Source: Azonexus fungiphilus (lineage in GTDB: Bacteria > Pseudomonadota > Gammaproteobacteria > Burkholderiales > Rhodocyclaceae). Taken from it: a DNA stretch of 64,000 bases. The notes under the pieces are model-generated. The model made no database searches. It was not told the origin of the DNA and was given only the letters and a program-made list of their open reading frames with translations. Positions within the stretch are counted from its first letter, which is position 1; every line of letters begins with the position of its first letter. The DNA lies in contig NZ_RBXP01000020.1 in assembly GCF_003634965.1 (NCBI RefSeq), positions 124,001-188,000 of the forward strand, read 5' to 3'. Positions 48,033 through 57,600 of the stretch are shown here, piece after piece. A program made the position numbers and the translations under genes.

Positions 48033-51000
48033 TTACTCCTGCGGGGCATGGTAGGCGGAGGGGCCGGCCACCAGCGGGGCGTCGTGGTGGGCGGCGGAAT
48101 GCAGCTTGTGCTTCTTGTCCAGCGTGCGCAGCAGCACGTAGAACACCGGCGTCAGGAAGAGGCCGAACAGGGTCACGCCGAGCATGCCGAAGAAGACGGC
48201 GATGCCCATCGCGTGGCGCATTTCGGCACCGGCGCCGGAGGACAGCACGAGCGGCACGACCCCCATGATGAAGGCGATGGAAGTCATCAGGATCGGGCGC
48301 AGCCGCAGGCGGCTGGCGTCGATCGCCGCCTGCACCGGCGTGCTGCCCTGCATTTCCAGTTCGCGGGCGAATTCGACGATGAGGATGGCGTTCTTGCAGG
48401 CCAGCCCGACCAGCACCATCAACCCGATCTGGGTGAAGATGTTGTTGTCGCCGCCGGTCAGCCAGACGCCGGTGAGCGCCGCGAACAGGCTGGTCGGCAC
48501 GATCAGGATGACGGCCAGCGGCAGCGTCAGGCTCTCGTACTGGGCGGCGAGGACCAGGAAGACCAGCAGCACGCTGATCGGGAACACCCAGATGCCGGCG
48601 TTGCCCGCCAGGATCTTCTGGTAGGTCAGGTCGGTCCATTCGAACTTGACGCCGCGCGGCAGGGTTTCCGCCGCGACGCGCTCGGCCGCCGCCTCGGCCT
48701 GCGCCGAGGAATAGCCGGGGGCCGGGCCGCCGTTGATGTCGGCCGCCGTGTAGCCGTTGTAGCGGACGACCATTTCCGGTCCGTAGGTCTGCTTGACCTT
48801 GACCAGCGACGACAGCGGCACCATCTCGCCGGCCGCGTTGCGCACCTTGAGCTGGCCGATGTCCTCGGGATGGGCGCGGAAGGGGGCGTCGGCCTGGGCA
48901 CGCACCTGATAGACGCGGCCGAAGCGGTTGAAGTCATTGACGTACTGCGAGCCGAGGTAGATCTGCATGGTGTCGAAAACGTCGGTGACCGAGACGCCCA
49001 ACTGCTTGGCGCGGGTGCGGTCGAGATCGACGTCGATCTGCGGCACGTTGATCTGGTAGCTGGAGAACATCGGGCCGAGTGCCGGTTCCTTGGCTGCCGC
49101 CGCCATGAAGGCGTTGGCCGCCTCGTTGAGTTCGGCGTAGCCGACCGAAGCGCGGTCCTCGATCTGCAGCTTGAAGCCGCCGACCGTGCCCAGGCCCATC
49201 ACCGGCGGTGGCGGGAAGGTGGCGATGAAGCCTTCCTGGATCGCCGCGTATTTCTGGTTCAGCGCACCGGCAATCGCGCCGGCCGACAGTTCCGGGCTGC
49301 CGCGTTCGGCGAAGGGTTTCAGCGTGACGAAGACGATGCCGGCGCTGGAACTGTTGGTGAAGCCGTTGATCGACAGGCCGGGGAAGGCAACGGCGTGGTC
49401 GACGCCGGGCTGGGCGAGGGCGATCTCGCTCATCTTGCGGATGACGGCTTCGGTGCGGTCGAGCGAGGCGCCGTTCGGCAGCTGCGTGAAGCTGACCAGG
49501 TACTGCTTGTCCTGGCCGGGCACGAAGCCGCCGGGCACGATGTAGGACAAGCCGATGGCGCCGGCGATCAGCACCAGGTAGATGCCGATGGCGCCGGTCT
49601 TGTGCGCGATGATGCCGGTGACGCCGCGGCCGTAGCGCTCCGAGGAGCGGTTGAAGAAGCGGTTGAAGGCGCGGAAGAAGCCGCCGAGGTAGCGCTCCAT
49701 CTGCACCGTCAGCCAGTCCGGCTGCTCGCCGTGGCCTTTGAGCAGCAGCGCGGCCAGCGCCGGCGACAGGGTCAGCGAGTTGATCGCCGAGATCACCGTC
49801 GAGATGGCGATGGTCATCGCGAACTGCTTGTAGAACTGGCCGGTCAGGCCAGTCATGAAAGCCAGCGGCACGAACACCGCGACCAGCGTCAGGGCGATGG
49901 CGATGATCGGTCCGGAGACTTCGCGCATGGCCCGGTAGGTCGCTTCGCGCGGCGTCAGCCCGGCCTCGATGTTGCGCTCGACGTTTTCGACGACGACGAT
50001 GGCATCATCGACGACGATGCCGATGGCCAGCACCATGCCGAACAGCGACAGGGCGTTGATCGAGTAGCCGAAGCCGAGCATCAGCGAGAAGGTGCCGACG
50101 ATGGACACCGGTACGGCCAGCAGCGGGATGATCGAGGCGCGCCAGGTCTGCAGGAAGACGATGACCACCAGCACGACCAGGGCGATGGCTTCGAGCAGCG
50201 TATGCACGACCGCCTCGATGGAGGCGCGCACGAACTGCGTCGGGTCGTAGACGATTTCGTATTTCACCGAATCCGGGAAGTCGACCGCCAGCTCCTGCAT
50301 CGCCTCGCGCACGCTGGTGGAAATCTGCAGCGCGTTGGCGCCGGGCGCCTGGAAGATCGGGATGGCCACCGCCTGTTTGTTGTCGAGCAGCGCGCGCAGG
50401 CCGTATTCGGCTGCCGCCAGCTCGACCCGGGCAACGTCGCCGAGACGGGTGACCGCGCCGTCGGGCGCCGCCTTGAGGATGATGTCGGCGAATTCGGCGG
50501 CGGTCTTCAGGCGCCCCTGGGCATTGACGTTCAACTGCAAAGGCACGTCGGGCAGGCTGGGCGAAGCGCCCAGCGTGCCGGCGGCGACCTGGACGTTCTG
50601 CTCGCGGATGGCACGGACCACTTCGGTGGCGGTCAGGTTGCGCTCGGCGACCTTGCCCGGATCGAGCCAGACGCGCATCGCGTAGTTGCCGGAGCCGAAC
50701 AGGCCGACCTCGCCGACGCCCTGGATGCGCGCCAGGCGGTCCTTGACGTTGATCAGCGCGTAGTTGCGCAGGTAGGTCATGTCGTAGCGGTCGTCCGGCG
50801 AGATCAGGTGCACCACCATGGTCAGTGTCGGCGAGCTCTTCAGCGTCGTCACGCCCAGGCGCTGCACGTCCTCGGGCAGGCGCGGCAAGGCCTGCGAGAC
50901 GCGGTTCTGCACTAGTTGCTGGGCCTTGTCGGGATCGACGCCCAGCTGGAAGTTGACCGTCACCGTCAGGTTGCCGTCGCTGTTGGCCTGCGACTGCATG

Positions 51001-51236
51001 TAGAGCATGTTCTCGACGCCGTTGATCGACTCTTCCAGCGGTGCCGCCACCGTTTCGGCGATGACCTTGGGGTTGGCGCCCGGATACTGGGCGCGCACCA
51101 CTACCGAGGGCGGCACCACCTCGGGGTATTCCGAGATCGGCAGGTTGAACACCGAGAGCACGCCGGCGAGCAGGATCAGGATCGAGATCACGCCGGCGAA
51201 GATCGGCCGGTCGATGAAGAATTTGGAGATGTTCAT
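48033..51236 (-). CDS. RND multidrug efflux pump, HAE1 (AcrB/MexB-type)
   Basis: 1067-aa inner-membrane proton antiporter. Full-length: FFIDRPIFAGVISILILLAG at the N-terminus, the TM4 proton relay Asp pair in GIVVDDAIVVVENVERN, periplasmic porter domains (GVGEVGLFGSGNYAMRVWLD, VAAGTLGASPSLP), and the second half with LAGNAGIWVFPISVLLVFLV and AIDASRLRLRPILMTSIAFI. Exports hydrophobic drugs from periplasm and membrane. 26 bp after the adaptor gene. Confidence 0.97.
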   Translation of the reverse strand: MNISKFFIDRPIFAGVISILILLAGVLSVFNLPISEYPEVVPPSVVVRAQYPGANPKVIAETVAAPLEESINGVENMLYMQSQANSDGNLTVTVNFQLGVDPDKAQQLVQNRVSQALPRLPEDVQRLGVTTLKSSPTLTMVVHLISPDDRYDMTYLRNYALINVKDRLARIQGVGEVGLFGSGNYAMRVWLDPGKVAERNLTATEVVRAIREQNVQVAAGTLGASPSLPDVPLQLNVNAQGRLKTAAEFADIILKAAPDGAVTRLGDVARVELAAAEYGLRALLDNKQAVAIPIFQAPGANALQISTSVREAMQELAVDFPDSVKYEIVYDPTQFVRASIEAVVHTLLEAIALVVLVVIVFLQTWRASIIPLLAVPVSIVGTFSLMLGFGYSINALSLFGMVLAIGIVVDDAIVVVENVERNIEAGLTPREATYRAMREVSGPIIAIALTLVAVFVPLAFMTGLTGQFYKQFAMTIAISTVISAINSLTLSPALAALLLKGHGEQPDWLTVQMERYLGGFFRAFNRFFNRSSERYGRGVTGIIAHKTGAIGIYLVLIAGAIGLSYIVPGGFVPGQDKQYLVSFTQLPNGASLDRTEAVIRKMSEIALAQPGVDHAVAFPGLSINGFTNSSSAGIVFVTLKPFAERGSPELSAGAIAGALNQKYAAIQEGFIATFPPPPVMGLGTVGGFKLQIEDRASVGYAELNEAANAFMAAAAKEPALGPMFSSYQINVPQIDVDLDRTRAKQLGVSVTDVFDTMQIYLGSQYVNDFNRFGRVYQVRAQADAPFRAHPEDIGQLKVRNAAGEMVPLSSLVKVKQTYGPEMVVRYNGYTAADINGGPAPGYSSAQAEAAAERVAAETLPRGVKFEWTDLTYQKILAGNAGIWVFPISVLLVFLVLAAQYESLTLPLAVILIVPTSLFAALTGVWLTGGDNNIFTQIGLMVLVGLACKNAILIVEFARELEMQGSTPVQAAIDASRLRLRPILMTSIAFIMGVVPLVLSSGAGAEMRHAMGIAVFFGMLGVTLFGLFLTPVFYVLLRTLDKKHKLHSAAHHDAPLVAGPSAYHAPQE

Positions 51237-51262
51237 GGAATCGTTTCCGTTCTGTCCCGGGA

Positions 51263-52474
51263 TCAGCCGGCCTGGGCGGCTGGCGCTGCGGTGCTGCCGG
51301 GCATGTCCACCTGGTTCGGGCTGACCGCGTCGCCGGGGCGCACGCGCTGCAGGCCGTTGACCACGATGCGCTCGCCGGCCTGCAGGCCGCGGTCGACGAT
51401 GACCAGGCCGTTCTGTGTCGCACCGGTATGCACGGCGCGGTATTCGGTCTTGTTGTCGGGGCCGACGACAAGCACGAAACGCTTGTCCTGGTCGGTGCCG
51501 ATCGCCTTTTCGGTGATCAGCACGGCCGGCCGCTGCTCGCCGCCGCCGAGGCGGATGCGGGCGTAGAGCCCGGGCACCAGGCGGCCGTCGGCGTTGTCGA
51601 AGACGGCGCGGACGCGAATCGTGCCGGAGGCGGTATCGAGCCGGTTGTCGACCGAGTCGATGCGGCCTTCACGCGGATGGCCGTCCTCGTTGGCCAGGCC
51701 GAGACTGACCGGCAGGCGCCGCTCGGCACTGGCGAGGGCCGGGTTGATGTGGCGCAGGAAGGTCTGCTCGTCGACGTCGAAGGCGGCGTAGATGCGGTCG
51801 GAGGCGACGATGCTGCTGAGCACCGGGCCGTTGCCGGCACTGACCAGGTTGCCGACGGTGATTTCGGCGCGCGACATGCGGCCGGCAATCGGCGCCGTGA
51901 TCTGCGTGTATTCGAGATTGAGCCTGGCGACGCGCAGCGCTGCCTGGGCGGCCTGCAGGCTGGCGGCACCGTCGCGGGCGGCGTTCTGCTTTTCCTCGAA
52001 ATCGCGCCGGGCGATGGCGTTGTCGGCGAGCAGGCGTTCGGCGCGCGCCAGTTCGCCGGCGGTATAGGCGGCGCGCGCCTCGGCGGCGGCGGTCTGTGCC
52101 TGGGCGCGGGCGACCTCGGCGGCGTAGGGGCGCGGGTCGATGGTGAACAGCAGGTCGCCCTTGCGGACCACGGCGCCGTCCTTGAAATGCACGGCGGTCA
52201 GGATGCCGGAAACCTGCGGCCGGAGCTCGACGCGGTCCACCGCTTCGAGGCGGCCGGAAAAGGACTGCCAGTCGATGATCGGACGGCTGACCGCGGTGGC
52301 GACATCGACCGCCACGCCCTGGGCGGCGACCGCCGCGTTGGCCTGGGCGTCGCCGGTGCCGGCAAGCCCCCAGGCGGTGGCAGTAACCGCGACGATGCCG
52401 GCGAGGGCGAGGCAGATGGCAGCGCGTCGCGAAGCCGGGTGCTGGCGGGTGAAGTTGGGGAGGGGCATGGTCAT
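51263..52474 (-). CDS. RND efflux periplasmic adaptor (AcrA/MexC-like)
   Basis: 403-aa membrane-fusion protein linking pump and channel. One N-terminal hydrophobic segment (AICLALAGIVAVTATAWGLA) serves as anchor or signal. Lipoyl halves: VELRPQVSGILTAVHFKDGA and LEYTQITAPIAGRMSRAEIT; alpha hairpin between them (QTAAAEARAAYTAGELARAE); barrel region AAFDVDEQTFLRHINPALAS; membrane-proximal ERIVVNGLQRVRPGDAV. The ATG at 52474 overlaps the hydrolase stop (ATGA); a second in-frame ATG at 52468 is better spaced from the SD and may be the true start. Confidence 0.95.
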   Translation of the reverse strand: MTMPLPNFTRQHPASRRAAICLALAGIVAVTATAWGLAGTGDAQANAAVAAQGVAVDVATAVSRPIIDWQSFSGRLEAVDRVELRPQVSGILTAVHFKDGAVVRKGDLLFTIDPRPYAAEVARAQAQTAAAEARAAYTAGELARAERLLADNAIARRDFEEKQNAARDGAASLQAAQAALRVARLNLEYTQITAPIAGRMSRAEITVGNLVSAGNGPVLSSIVASDRIYAAFDVDEQTFLRHINPALASAERRLPVSLGLANEDGHPREGRIDSVDNRLDTASGTIRVRAVFDNADGRLVPGLYARIRLGGGEQRPAVLITEKAIGTDQDKRFVLVVGPDNKTEYRAVHTGATQNGLVIVDRGLQAGERIVVNGLQRVRPGDAVSPNQVDMPGSTAAPAAQAG

Positions 52475-53316
52475 TTCCTTCTTGGCTGGGATTTGTTGGC
52501 AGAGGTGGAATGCAGGCGCTGGCGCAGGAACTCGGCGGCTTCGGCGAGCAGCGGCGGATGCCGGGGCAGGTCTGCGTGCTGGACGTCGAAACGGGTGATC
52601 TGGGTCGGCACGCCGGCGGCGATCAGCGCCGTGGCGTAGGCTTCGGCTTCGCGGTGGAGGACGTCGCACTTGGCGGTCGCCAGGTAGGTCGGCGGCAGGT
52701 CGTGCAGGCGGCGCGAGGCGAGCGGCGAGGCGTAGGGATGCAGGCGTTCCTGGCTGTGCGGCAGGTATTGGGCATAACGCTGGGCGCAGGTCTGCGGCTT
52801 GAGGTCGGAGGTCAGTCGCTCGGCGTCGCCGAGCAGGGTCATGCTCGGGTCGAGCATCGGCCCGATCAGGACCTGGGCGGCCAGCGCCGGGCCGTTGCGG
52901 TCGCGGGCGATCAGCGCCACGGCTGCTGCGATGTTGCCGCCGGCATCGTCGCCGGCCACCGCCAGCCGGTTACCGTCGAGATTCAGCCCGGGGGCCGCAC
53001 CGAGCAGCCAGCGCAAGGCGGCATGGGCGTCTTCCGGCGCTGCCGGGAAAGGATGGCGGGGCGCCAGCGAATAAGCCAGCGACAGCACCGCGACGCCAGC
53101 CTGTGCGACCAGCTGGCGGGCGGTGGCATCGGCGTCGTCGAGCGAGCCGGCAACGAAACCGCCGCCGTGCAGGTAGAGTACGACCGGCAGTGCGGCGTCG
53201 TGCCTGGCGGGCCGATAGAGGCGGGCCGGCAGTGGGCCGAGGTAACCGGAAATTTGCTGATTTTCGACGTCGACCGTCAACGTCGGTGGGGCAGTGCTGC
53301 TGCGATGGGCATCCAT
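52471..53316 (-). CDS. alpha/beta hydrolase, HSL-like, with altered nucleophile motif
   Basis: 281-aa alpha/beta-hydrolase fold protein of the hormone-sensitive-lipase group. The oxyanion motif HGGGF (residues 50-54) is intact, as is the general His region (FDVQHADLP, ~250). The nucleophile elbow, usually GDSAGG, reads GDDAGG at residues 122-127 (codon GAT), so Asp replaces the catalytic Ser. It is therefore either a non-esterase using Asp chemistry or a pseudoenzyme. It is first gene of the RND efflux operon, which suggests a link to the pump substrate. Confidence 0.85.
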   Translation of the reverse strand: MDAHRSSTAPPTLTVDVENQQISGYLGPLPARLYRPARHDAALPVVLYLHGGGFVAGSLDDADATARQLVAQAGVAVLSLAYSLAPRHPFPAAPEDAHAALRWLLGAAPGLNLDGNRLAVAGDDAGGNIAAAVALIARDRNGPALAAQVLIGPMLDPSMTLLGDAERLTSDLKPQTCAQRYAQYLPHSQERLHPYASPLASRRLHDLPPTYLATAKCDVLHREAEAYATALIAAGVPTQITRFDVQHADLPRHPPLLAEAAEFLRQRLHSTSANKSQPRRK

Positions 53317-53353
53317 GTTTCGCGCTGGGCTGTTGGCGGTGGATGCATTCTGG

Positions 53354-53395
53354 GTGTTATATTTGAGCGAATAAATATTCGGCTTGCGATAACAC
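53354..53395. promoter_or_regulatory. concentric dyads in the LysR/RND divergent promoter region
   Basis: Outer arms GTGTTAT (53354-53360) and ATAACAC (53389-53395) and inner arms CGAATA (53368-53373) and TATTCG (53376-53381) share the same centre between 53374 and 53375. The region lies between the hydrolase start (53316) and the LysR start (53448), where a LysR-type activator/repressor would bind. Inner dyad includes the T-N11-A type spacing expected for such sites. Confidence 0.6.
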
Positions 53396-53447
53396 TATTC
53401 AACAATCGCAAACAATTGCCGCTGCTGTTTCGATCAGGAGAATTGCG

Positions 53448-54464
53448 ATGGACCGTTTTCAGGCGATGAAGGTGTACATGGCGGTGGTCGACGCGCGCAG
53501 CTTCAGCCGCGCCGCCGACAATCTCGGCCTGCCGCGGGCGACGGTGACGACGACGATCCAGGGCCTCGAAAGCCTGCTCCGCGTGCGCCTGCTCAACCGC
53601 ACCACGCGCAGCGTCAGCCTGACGCCGGACGGCGCCGCCTACTACGAGCGTTGCGCCCGCCTGATCGGCGAGCTCGAGGAAATGGAGGCGTCCTTCCGCG
53701 ATGTCGCGCAGCGGCCGCAGGGGCGGCTGCGCATCGACGTGCCGACGACGATCGGACGCATGATCCTGATTCCGAAACTGTGCGAGTTCCGCCAGCGCTA
53801 CCCGGACATCGAACTGGTCATCGGCATGAGCGACCGCCCGGTCGACCTGGTCCAGGAAGCCGTCGATTGCGTCATCCGCGGCGGCGAACTGATCGATTCG
53901 ACCCTGGTCGCCCGGCGTATCGGCAGCATCAGCTTCGTCACCTGTGCTGCGCCTTCCTACCTCGCACGTTGTGGTACCCCGGAAACCCTGGAGGACCTGC
54001 AATCGCACCAGGCAATCCACTTCTTCTCCGCCCGGACCGGGCGCATCATCGACTGGGATTACGTGATTGACGGGGCTACGCAAAACATCAAGGTTCCCGG
54101 CTCGGTTGCAGTCAACGACGCCGAGGCTTACCTGGGGCTGGCGTTGCAAGGCTTTGGTCTGGTCCAGGCAGCGCGTTTCATGGCCTTGCCGCATCTGGAA
54201 ACGGGAGCCCTGGTCGAAGTCCTTGGGCAGTGGCGTCCGGCGAACCTGCCCATCGCAGTCCTTTACCCGCAAAACCGCCACCTGTCGCCGAAAGTCCGGG
54301 CGTTTTCCGACTGGGCCGCGGAACTGTTCTCGCTGTGCCCGTTGTTGAATGGCAACGACAGTGACTATGTTCCCGGGGTGTGTACGATCGCCGACCCGCA
54401 TGCGCCCAGCAACAACATCCGCGATCTGGTCGAACAGCGTAATCTTGCCGAACGCGTTCTCTGA
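53448..54464 (+). CDS. LysR-family transcriptional regulator
   Basis: 338-aa LysR regulator. Winged helix at residues 1-60 (MKVYMAVVDARSFSRAADNL, LGLPRATVTTTIQGLESLLR, NRTTRSVSLTPDGAAYYERC) and a periplasmic-binding-protein-like effector domain (GRLRIDVPTTIGRMILIPKL, ELVIGMSDRPVDLVQEAVDC, YLGLALQGFGLVQAARFMAL). The group resembles the CrgA/AphB-like branch. The C-terminus has ~35 residues beyond the usual end. Divergent from the hydrolase-RND operon, which it most likely controls; SD GGAGAA lies 6-7 bases before ATG. Confidence 0.92.
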   Translation: MDRFQAMKVYMAVVDARSFSRAADNLGLPRATVTTTIQGLESLLRVRLLNRTTRSVSLTPDGAAYYERCARLIGELEEMEASFRDVAQRPQGRLRIDVPTTIGRMILIPKLCEFRQRYPDIELVIGMSDRPVDLVQEAVDCVIRGGELIDSTLVARRIGSISFVTCAAPSYLARCGTPETLEDLQSHQAIHFFSARTGRIIDWDYVIDGATQNIKVPGSVAVNDAEAYLGLALQGFGLVQAARFMALPHLETGALVEVLGQWRPANLPIAVLYPQNRHLSPKVRAFSDWAAELFSLCPLLNGNDSDYVPGVCTIADPHAPSNNIRDLVEQRNLAERVL

Positions 54465-54606
54465 CCGGTGCATCCTCTCGTTAGCCAGTCCCGGCCGACT
54501 TTTGTTCGCAAGGCCCTGGCATTTGATCTGGATCATCTAGTGCTTATGTAGTGTCTTGTGCCCGCTTGTTCCAGGTATAAAATATGTCAAAAAAGGGAGA
54601 AACGGC

Positions 54607-57600
54607 ATGGGGAAGGTGGCGATAGCTGGCATTGGTGCGTCGGCGGGGGGACTGGAGGCGATCACGCAGCTGATTTCCCGTTTGCGGCCCGACGTCCCTT
54701 GTGCCTATGTCGTTCTCCAGCATCTGTCGCCGAGCTACCGCAGCATGATGGTCGAGATTCTCGGCCGTGAGACGGCGCTCCACATCAAGGAAATGGAGCA
54801 GGGAGACCGTCCTCAGGCGGGCGTCATCTATGTGGTTCCGGCGAATTCGAACGCCCTGGTCAAGGATGGGCGTTTTTCCCTGGCGACGGCCGCTCCCGAA
54901 GTCGTTCCCAAGCCTTCGATCAACCAGTTCCTGATCTCGCTGGCGGCGGAAGAGGGCGATGCGGCGATCGGCATCATTCTCTCCGGTACCGGTTCTGACG
55001 GGGTTGCCGGTTTGCGTGCGATCCAGGCTGCCGGCGGTTTCACCCTGGCCCAACTCCCCGAGTCCGCCAAATATGACGGGATGCCCCGTGCTGCCATCGA
55101 AGCGGGCGTGGTCGATCACGTTCTTGCACCCGAGGCGATTGCCGAGCAGATTTCACGCTTGCTTGTCCTGCCTGACCCCGCGAGCGAAAACGAGCCGCCT
55201 CCCGACCTGTTGCAGAACCTGCTGGTCAGCCTGCGTGATCGCTTGCAGTTTGATTTTTCGGGATACAAGACCGGTACCCTGATGCGACGCATCCGCAGGC
55301 GCCAGTTTGCCACCGGGGGCGAGAATCTTGCCGCCTACCTGGGCTGGGTTGAAGCGCATCCCGAGGAGCTGGAGTTGCTTGCGCGCGACATCCTGATCTC
55401 GGTCACCGCGTTCTTCCGCGACCGGGAAGCTTTTGCCGCGCTTCGCCGTGCGGTTGTCGATCTGGTCGGACGCAAGAGCGCCGGCGGTGAAATCAGGGTT
55501 TGGGTCGCCGGTTGCGCAACCGGCGAGGAGGCTTATTCGATCGCCATGCTCTTCGCCGACGCGCTGGGGGATAGAGCGAGCCAGTACCGGGTCCAGATAT
55601 TCGCCACCGATGTCGACGAAGAGGCCCTCAACGTCGCCCGTCGCGGAGTGTATCCAGCGGCTTCGATGAGCGAGGTATCGATCGAGCAGCTCGACCGCTA
55701 TTTCAAGCCGGCCGGCAGTGCCTACGAAGCGGGCAAGATACTGCGCGACATGATCGTTTTCGCGCGTCACAACCTGGTCAGTGACCCGCCTTTCATGCGC
55801 CTGGATCTGGTCAGTTGCCGCAACGTACTGATCTACTTCGACGCCCCATTGCAGAGCAAGGTCCTGAAAATCTTCCATTTCGGGCTTGCTCACGATGCCT
55901 ACCTGTTTCTTGGTCGCTCGGAGAGCATCGTCCAGGCAGAGCAGCTGTTTTCGACGCTAGATCGGCGTGAGCGCTTGTTCAGGAAACAAGGGGACTCGGT
56001 TGCATTGACCCCGGCGGCCTCGACGCTCCCGGTCAGTTCCCTGAGAACCCCAGGGCAGCGCCGCGACCGGCGCCTTGAACTACTTCTCTCGGGGCTGGTT
56101 GCGCACTTCAAGCTGACGGTGGCCATTTGTGATCGTGAAGGAAATGTGCTGCACACCGCAGGCGATGTCGAACGGCACATGCTGTTTCCTGTCGGGGTTT
56201 CCCGACTGACCCTGGGGGATGTCGTCGTGCCTGAACTGAGGGGGGAAATCCTGACCCTGCTCAGGCGCTGCCAGCAGCAGCGCAGTACGCAGACTGGCAG
56301 GCGTCGTCGGGTCGGTCGCGATCTTCTCCGGATTATCATCGAACCCATTTCCGACGGCGCCGGCGAACTCTTGCTGGTGATCTTCGCACCCGAGGTTGCC
56401 AAGGAAGAGGTGCAGGAGGAGCTGACCGGCAGTTCGACGCAGCAGCAACTGGAAGACGAACTGTTGACGACGCGGGAGCATCTGCAGGCGCTGGTCGAGG
56501 AAATGGCGACCGCCAACGAGGAGATGCAGGCGCTCAACGAAGAATCTCAGGCAGCCAACGAGGAACTACAGGCGACCAACGAGGAACTGGAGGCGGCGAA
56601 CGAGGAGATGCAGGCGACCAACGAGGAACTGGTCAGCCTGAACGAAGAGCTCAACGTAAAAACGGTCGAGCTGTCGAAGTTGTCCGAAGAATATGCCCAT
56701 CTCTACGATGCACTCGAATATCCGGTGCTGGTTTTCGATCGGGCGCTCCAGCTTGCCCGTTTCAACGCTCCCGCTGCCCGGCGTTTCGATCTGAGATCGA
56801 CCGCCTTGCGGCAACATCTGTCTCGCTTGCGCCTGCCCGAGCCCTTGCATGACATGGAAATCTGGCTGGGGCGCGCCCTGGCGCACGGTGACCGTGAGCA
56901 GATACTGGTCCAGCTTGATAGCCGCGACCTGCGGGTGCTGATTTCCCCGGGGATGGGAAAAACCGGCGGGATTTCCTCGCTGGTGGTCAGTTTCATCGAT
57001 GTCACCGATATCGTTCGCACCCAGGAGGCCTTGAGCCAATCGCAGGATCGCCTGAATGCGCTGATGCAGAACACGACGGTGATTTTTGCGATGCGCGATG
57101 TCGCCGGCGCTTATATTTACGCCAATTGCCGTTTCGTCGAGTTTTTTGGCCTGGAAGGCCAGGAAATCCTCGGAAAAAACGATTTTTCGCTTTTCGAGCA
57201 TGAACTCGCCGTCAATATCTGGGACGGAACTCTCTCCTCGCTGAGAAATCGGTCGGCCTTCACCACCGATTACCAGATTGCCGGCCCCAACGGCGCGCGT
57301 TACCTAAGGGCCGTTCACCAAACGCTCTGTGACGCCGCGGGCAATCCCGTTGCCCTGATTCTCGAAGCCGAGGATGTCACTGCCAGCAAACTGGCCGAAG
57401 AACAGCTGCGGATCACGGCGCGGGTCTTCGAGCAGGCAGGTGAGGCAATTGTCGTGACCGATGCCGACGGGGTCATCCAGACGACCAACAAGGCATTCGT
57501 GGCGATTACGGGTTACAGCACGGCTGAGTCGGTCGGGAAACAGGTCGGGCAGCTCCTGAAGTCAGGGCGGCATAGTCCGGATTTCTATGCCGCGATGTGG

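Noticed and set aside
48027..50915. Very long open frame antisense to the RND pump gene
   Set aside because: High GC with few stops opposite a strongly conserved gene; composition is shadow-like (Gly/Asp/Val/Gln-rich) with no domain.
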